From positions 1 to 6,948 of the forward strand of contig JBBRTW010000396.1 in the NCBI GenBank assembly GCA_038244055.1: a DNA stretch of 6,948 nt. Reading direction: 5' to 3'. The translations under genes and the position numbers were made by a program. The first letter of the stretch is position 1. The number at the start of each line of letters is the position of its first letter. This document shows positions 4,762 to 6,948 of the stretch, piece after piece. This stretch comes from DASPKW01 sp038244055. GTDB lineage: Bacteria; Planctomycetota; Phycisphaerae; Tepidisphaerales; Tepidisphaeraceae. A model generated the notes under the pieces. It saw only the letters and a program-made list of their open reading frames with translations. It had not been told where the DNA came from and searched no databases.

Positions 4762-6948
4762 TCACTCGAGTTCCAGCTTGATCTCCCCGAGCTTTCCCTT
4801 GAATGCATTGGGCGCGGTGTATTCCCCCACCGCCGCGTTGGAGTCCTGGCCGGCGCTGAGGGAGTCGGTGGGGGTGCGGTTCAAGGGGCCGGGGAATTTG
4901 CCGCGGGCGGATTCTTTGCCGTTGACCGCGATCGTGGCCGCGCCGTCTTTGGCGAGGGAGGCGGAGAGTTCGATTGGGCCGGACGGGAGCTTTTCCATGG
5001 CGGCGACCGCGTGGAGTTTGTTGCCGATGCGCACGGCCAGGGTGGGCAGGCCATCGTGGATGTAGAGCGTGAATCCGCTGGCGGTTCCGCCCTGCGCGAG
5101 GATGACGCCTTCGCCGCTCTCGGCGATCTTCGCGGTGATGCGCAGGGACTTGCCGCCCGTATCGGGCGCGGCCTCGCCATCGAGCAGATCGCCGGCCTTG
5201 AGTGTAAAGACTCTCTCCTTGGAAAAGCCCCCTGCTCCTTTCCCGGCGGCGCGTTTGCCCGGTTTGGTCCCCCCTGCTCCTCCCGCCGCGCCCCCCGCCG
5301 CCGCGCCAGTTCCCGCCCCGCCCGCATCGGCCCCGGCGTCGCTTGCGCCGTAGGCGGGTTTCCAAGGCCAGGGAATCGCCCCCGTGCGCTTGGCCCAGGT
5401 TTCCCACTTCTCCTTGAGCTCCTTGACCTTGTCGGGATGCGCCGAGGCCAGATCGTTGGTCTCGGTGCGGTCGGCATTCATATCGTACAACTCCCACTTC
5501 CCACCCGGGCCTTTGGCCACCAGCTTCCAGTTCCCCACCCGGACCGCGCGGTTGCCTTCGTGCTCCCAGTAAATCCCCGCCCGCTCGATGGGCTTCCCCG
5601 CCAGCGCGGGCACCAGGCTCGTCCCCTCGGCGGGCGTGATGTCGTGGCCGTTGAACTGCTTCGGATAAGTCGCCCCGCCCAGCTCAGCGGCAGTGACCAT
5701 GATGTCGACGAGGTGGCCCGGCTGATTTTCCAGATCGCCATGACGCTCGATGCCTTTGGGCCAGTAGGCGATGAGAGGGGTGCTGACACCCCCCTCGTGT
5801 TCCCAATGCTTGTACTCGCGGAAGGGCGTGTTGGAGACATTGGCCCAGGATTTTCCGTAGGCGATATGCGTATCCTCCGGCCCGGGCATGACGCCGACGC
5901 CGTGGCGGATGGGATATCCATCGCGGGTGCGGGTGGGGCTGCTGCCCATCATCACTTCGCCATCGGGCAGCGGGGCCATGGTGGGCTTTGCGGGGCGGTC
6001 TTTGACTTCCTCCGCGCCACGATTTCGGCCGGTCGGCTCGGCGCAAGCGCCGTTGTCCTGGAGGAAGAGAATGAGCGTGTTATCGAGCTGGCCGGTCTGG
6101 CGGAGATTCTCGACGATCCGGCCGATGGATTGATCGAGGCGGTCGACCATGGCGGCGTAGACTTCCATGCAGCGCGCCTCCCAGGCTTTATCGGCGACCT
6201 TGTCCCAATCGCCGGCCTGCTCGGTGAGCTTCCACTCGGGCTTGATCAGGCCGAGCTTGCGCATTTTTTCGAGGCGGGCGAGGCGGACCGGCTCGTAGCC
6301 GGCATCGTACTTCCCCTTGTACTTGGCGATGTCTTCGGGGCGGGCGTGCATGGGCCAGTGGGCGGCGGTGAAGGCGCAGTAGAAGAAGAAGGGTTTTTCG
6401 GGCATCTTCTGATGATGCTCGGAGATGAAGCGGATCGCGTTATCCGCGATGGCATCGGTGTAATAGAAAGGCTCCCCGGCTTTTGGCTGATACTCCTTGT
6501 CGGTGATGTGAGTGATGAAGGTGTTGTCGCGCGTCAGGCCGGCCGGGTCCCAGTAGTTGCCGCCGCCGAGGATGGTGCCGTAGTAGCGATCGAAGCCGCG
6601 CTGCAGGGGCCAGGCGGTCTTGGGGCCATCGCCTTTGAGCTCGCGGGTGACATGCCATTTGCCAGTGATGTAAGTGGCATACCCGGCGGACTTCATGACC
6701 TGGGCGATGGTCACGCATTTGTCGTTGAGCTGCCCGCGATATCCATCGAGGCCCTTGTCTTCGACCATGTGGCCGATGCCGGCCTGATGGGAGTAGAGTC
6801 CGGTGAGGAGGGAGGCGCGGGTGGAGCAGCAGCGCGCGGTGTTGTAGAACTGCGTGAAGCGGACGCCCCCGGCCGCGAGTTTATCCAGGTTGGGCGTGGC
6901 GATTTCGGAGCCGTAGCAGCCCAGATCGGAGTAGCCCATGAAAACGGA
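4762..6948 (-). CDS. Type I sulfatase (arylsulfatase family) with Gly/Ala linker and C-terminal beta-rich domain; N-terminus outside window
   Basis: The gene encodes a sulfate ester hydrolase. Counting Met at 6937-6939 as residue 1, 725 residues are visible and the frame stays open to the right edge. The active-site cysteine that would become formylglycine is Cys37 in ARCC-STRASLLTG. Other family landmarks are K94 and H96 (GKWH), H194 (TAAHWPMH), D295-N296 (QDNG, second metal-binding pair) and K377 (EYKHWEHEGG). The arylsulfatase C-terminal subdomain runs to about residue 530 (VRVGNWKL, WELYDMNADRTE). A Gly/Ala-rich linker (531-571) leads to a roughly 150-residue domain (572-725) resembling a concanavalin/LamG-like module, seen after many planctomycete sulfatases. 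The family normally starts about 30 residues earlier, with a signal peptide and then 'DDMGYSDLG'. Here the codons before Met read Ser-Val-Phe rather than the metal-binding Asp-Asp. Activation would need a formylglycine-generating enzyme, which is not in the window. The natural substrate, probably a sulfated glycan, is not determinable. Confidence 0.93.
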   Translation of the reverse strand, partial: SVFMGYSDLGCYGSEIATPNLDKLAAGGVRFTQFYNTARCCSTRASLLTGLYSHQAGIGHMVEDKGLDGYRGQLNDKCVTIAQVMKSAGYATYITGKWHVTRELKGDGPKTAWPLQRGFDRYYGTILGGGNYWDPAGLTRDNTFITHITDKEYQPKAGEPFYYTDAIADNAIRFISEHHQKMPEKPFFFYCAFTAAHWPMHARPEDIAKYKGKYDAGYEPVRLARLEKMRKLGLIKPEWKLTEQAGDWDKVADKAWEARCMEVYAAMVDRLDQSIGRIVENLRQTGQLDNTLILFLQDNGACAEPTGRNRGAEEVKDRPAKPTMAPLPDGEVMMGSSPTRTRDGYPIRHGVGVMPGPEDTHIAYGKSWANVSNTPFREYKHWEHEGGVSTPLIAYWPKGIERHGDLENQPGHLVDIMVTAAELGGATYPKQFNGHDITPAEGTSLVPALAGKPIERAGIYWEHEGNRAVRVGNWKLVAKGPGGKWELYDMNADRTETNDLASAHPDKVKELKEKWETWAKRTGAIPWPWKPAYGASDAGADAGGAGTGAAAGGAAGGAGGTKPGKRAAGKGAGGFSKERVFTLKAGDLLDGEAAPDTGGKSLRITAKIAESGEGVILAQGGTASGFTLYIHDGLPTLAVRIGNKLHAVAAMEKLPSGPIELSASLAKDGAATIAVNGKESARGKFPGPLNRTPTDSLSAGQDSNAAVGEYTAPNAFKGKLGEIKLELE
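5227..5349 (-). other. Gly/Ala-rich interdomain linker of the sulfatase
   Basis: This segment encodes residues 531-571. They are dominated by Gly and Ala, with a few Asp residues in the first ten and a basic patch (K559, K562, R563, K567) in the second half. The linker joins the catalytic sulfatase to the C-terminal beta-rich module. The composition suggests a flexible or extended tether rather than a folded region. Confidence 0.75.

Overview
The window looks like a piece of a high-GC planctomycete-type genome (Planctomycetota, or less likely another PVC-group bacterium). The evidence is the combination of a Tat-exported Gfo/Idh/MocA oxidoreductase, a type I sulfatase with the long 'ARCC-TRASLLTG' style of active site and a C-terminal beta-rich extension, a HAF-repeat protein ending in a PEP-CTERM tail (VPEPGS...LLRRRG), and a secreted multihaem cytochrome. 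Strong G/C preference at third codon positions produces many long antisense open frames, which I treat as shadows.

Layout, left to right. (1) Bases 2-115 hold the last 37 codons of a gene running in from the left edge; its residues resemble the C-terminus of ISKra4-type transposases. (2) 261-1673 (+) is a secreted c-type multihaem cytochrome. (3) 1674-1885 is a spacer with two different 7-bp tandem repeats. (4) 1886-3229 (+) is a Tat-signal Gfo/Idh/MocA oxidoreductase. (5) 3230-3405 is a spacer between convergent genes, filled almost entirely by a degenerate 7/21-bp phased repeat that includes a 30-bp inverted repeat. (6) 3406-4605 (-) is a HAF-repeat PEP-CTERM surface protein with an excellent ribosome binding site. 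(7) 4762-6948 (-) is a sulfatase whose N-terminus lies beyond the right edge.

How the genes fit together: all four complete or near-complete products carry, or by family should carry, export signals, so this is an envelope/periplasm-directed neighbourhood. The sulfatase and the oxidoreductase are the kinds of enzymes planctomycetes use on sulfated and modified sugars. The cytochrome is a periplasmic electron carrier and the HAF protein a surface-anchored repeat protein. Nothing in the sequence proves that they form one pathway. The two gene pairs converge on the repeat island, so they are at least two transcription units.

The most unusual signals are the shared 7-bp periodicity of three unrelated-looking repeats in two of the spacers (one of them an ordered inverted repeat), and the loss of the expected Asp-Asp metal-binding pair in the sulfatase within the last nine bases of the window. 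I saw no RNA gene, CRISPR array, riboswitch or convincing promoter. I did not find evidence for a wholly new multi-gene system.
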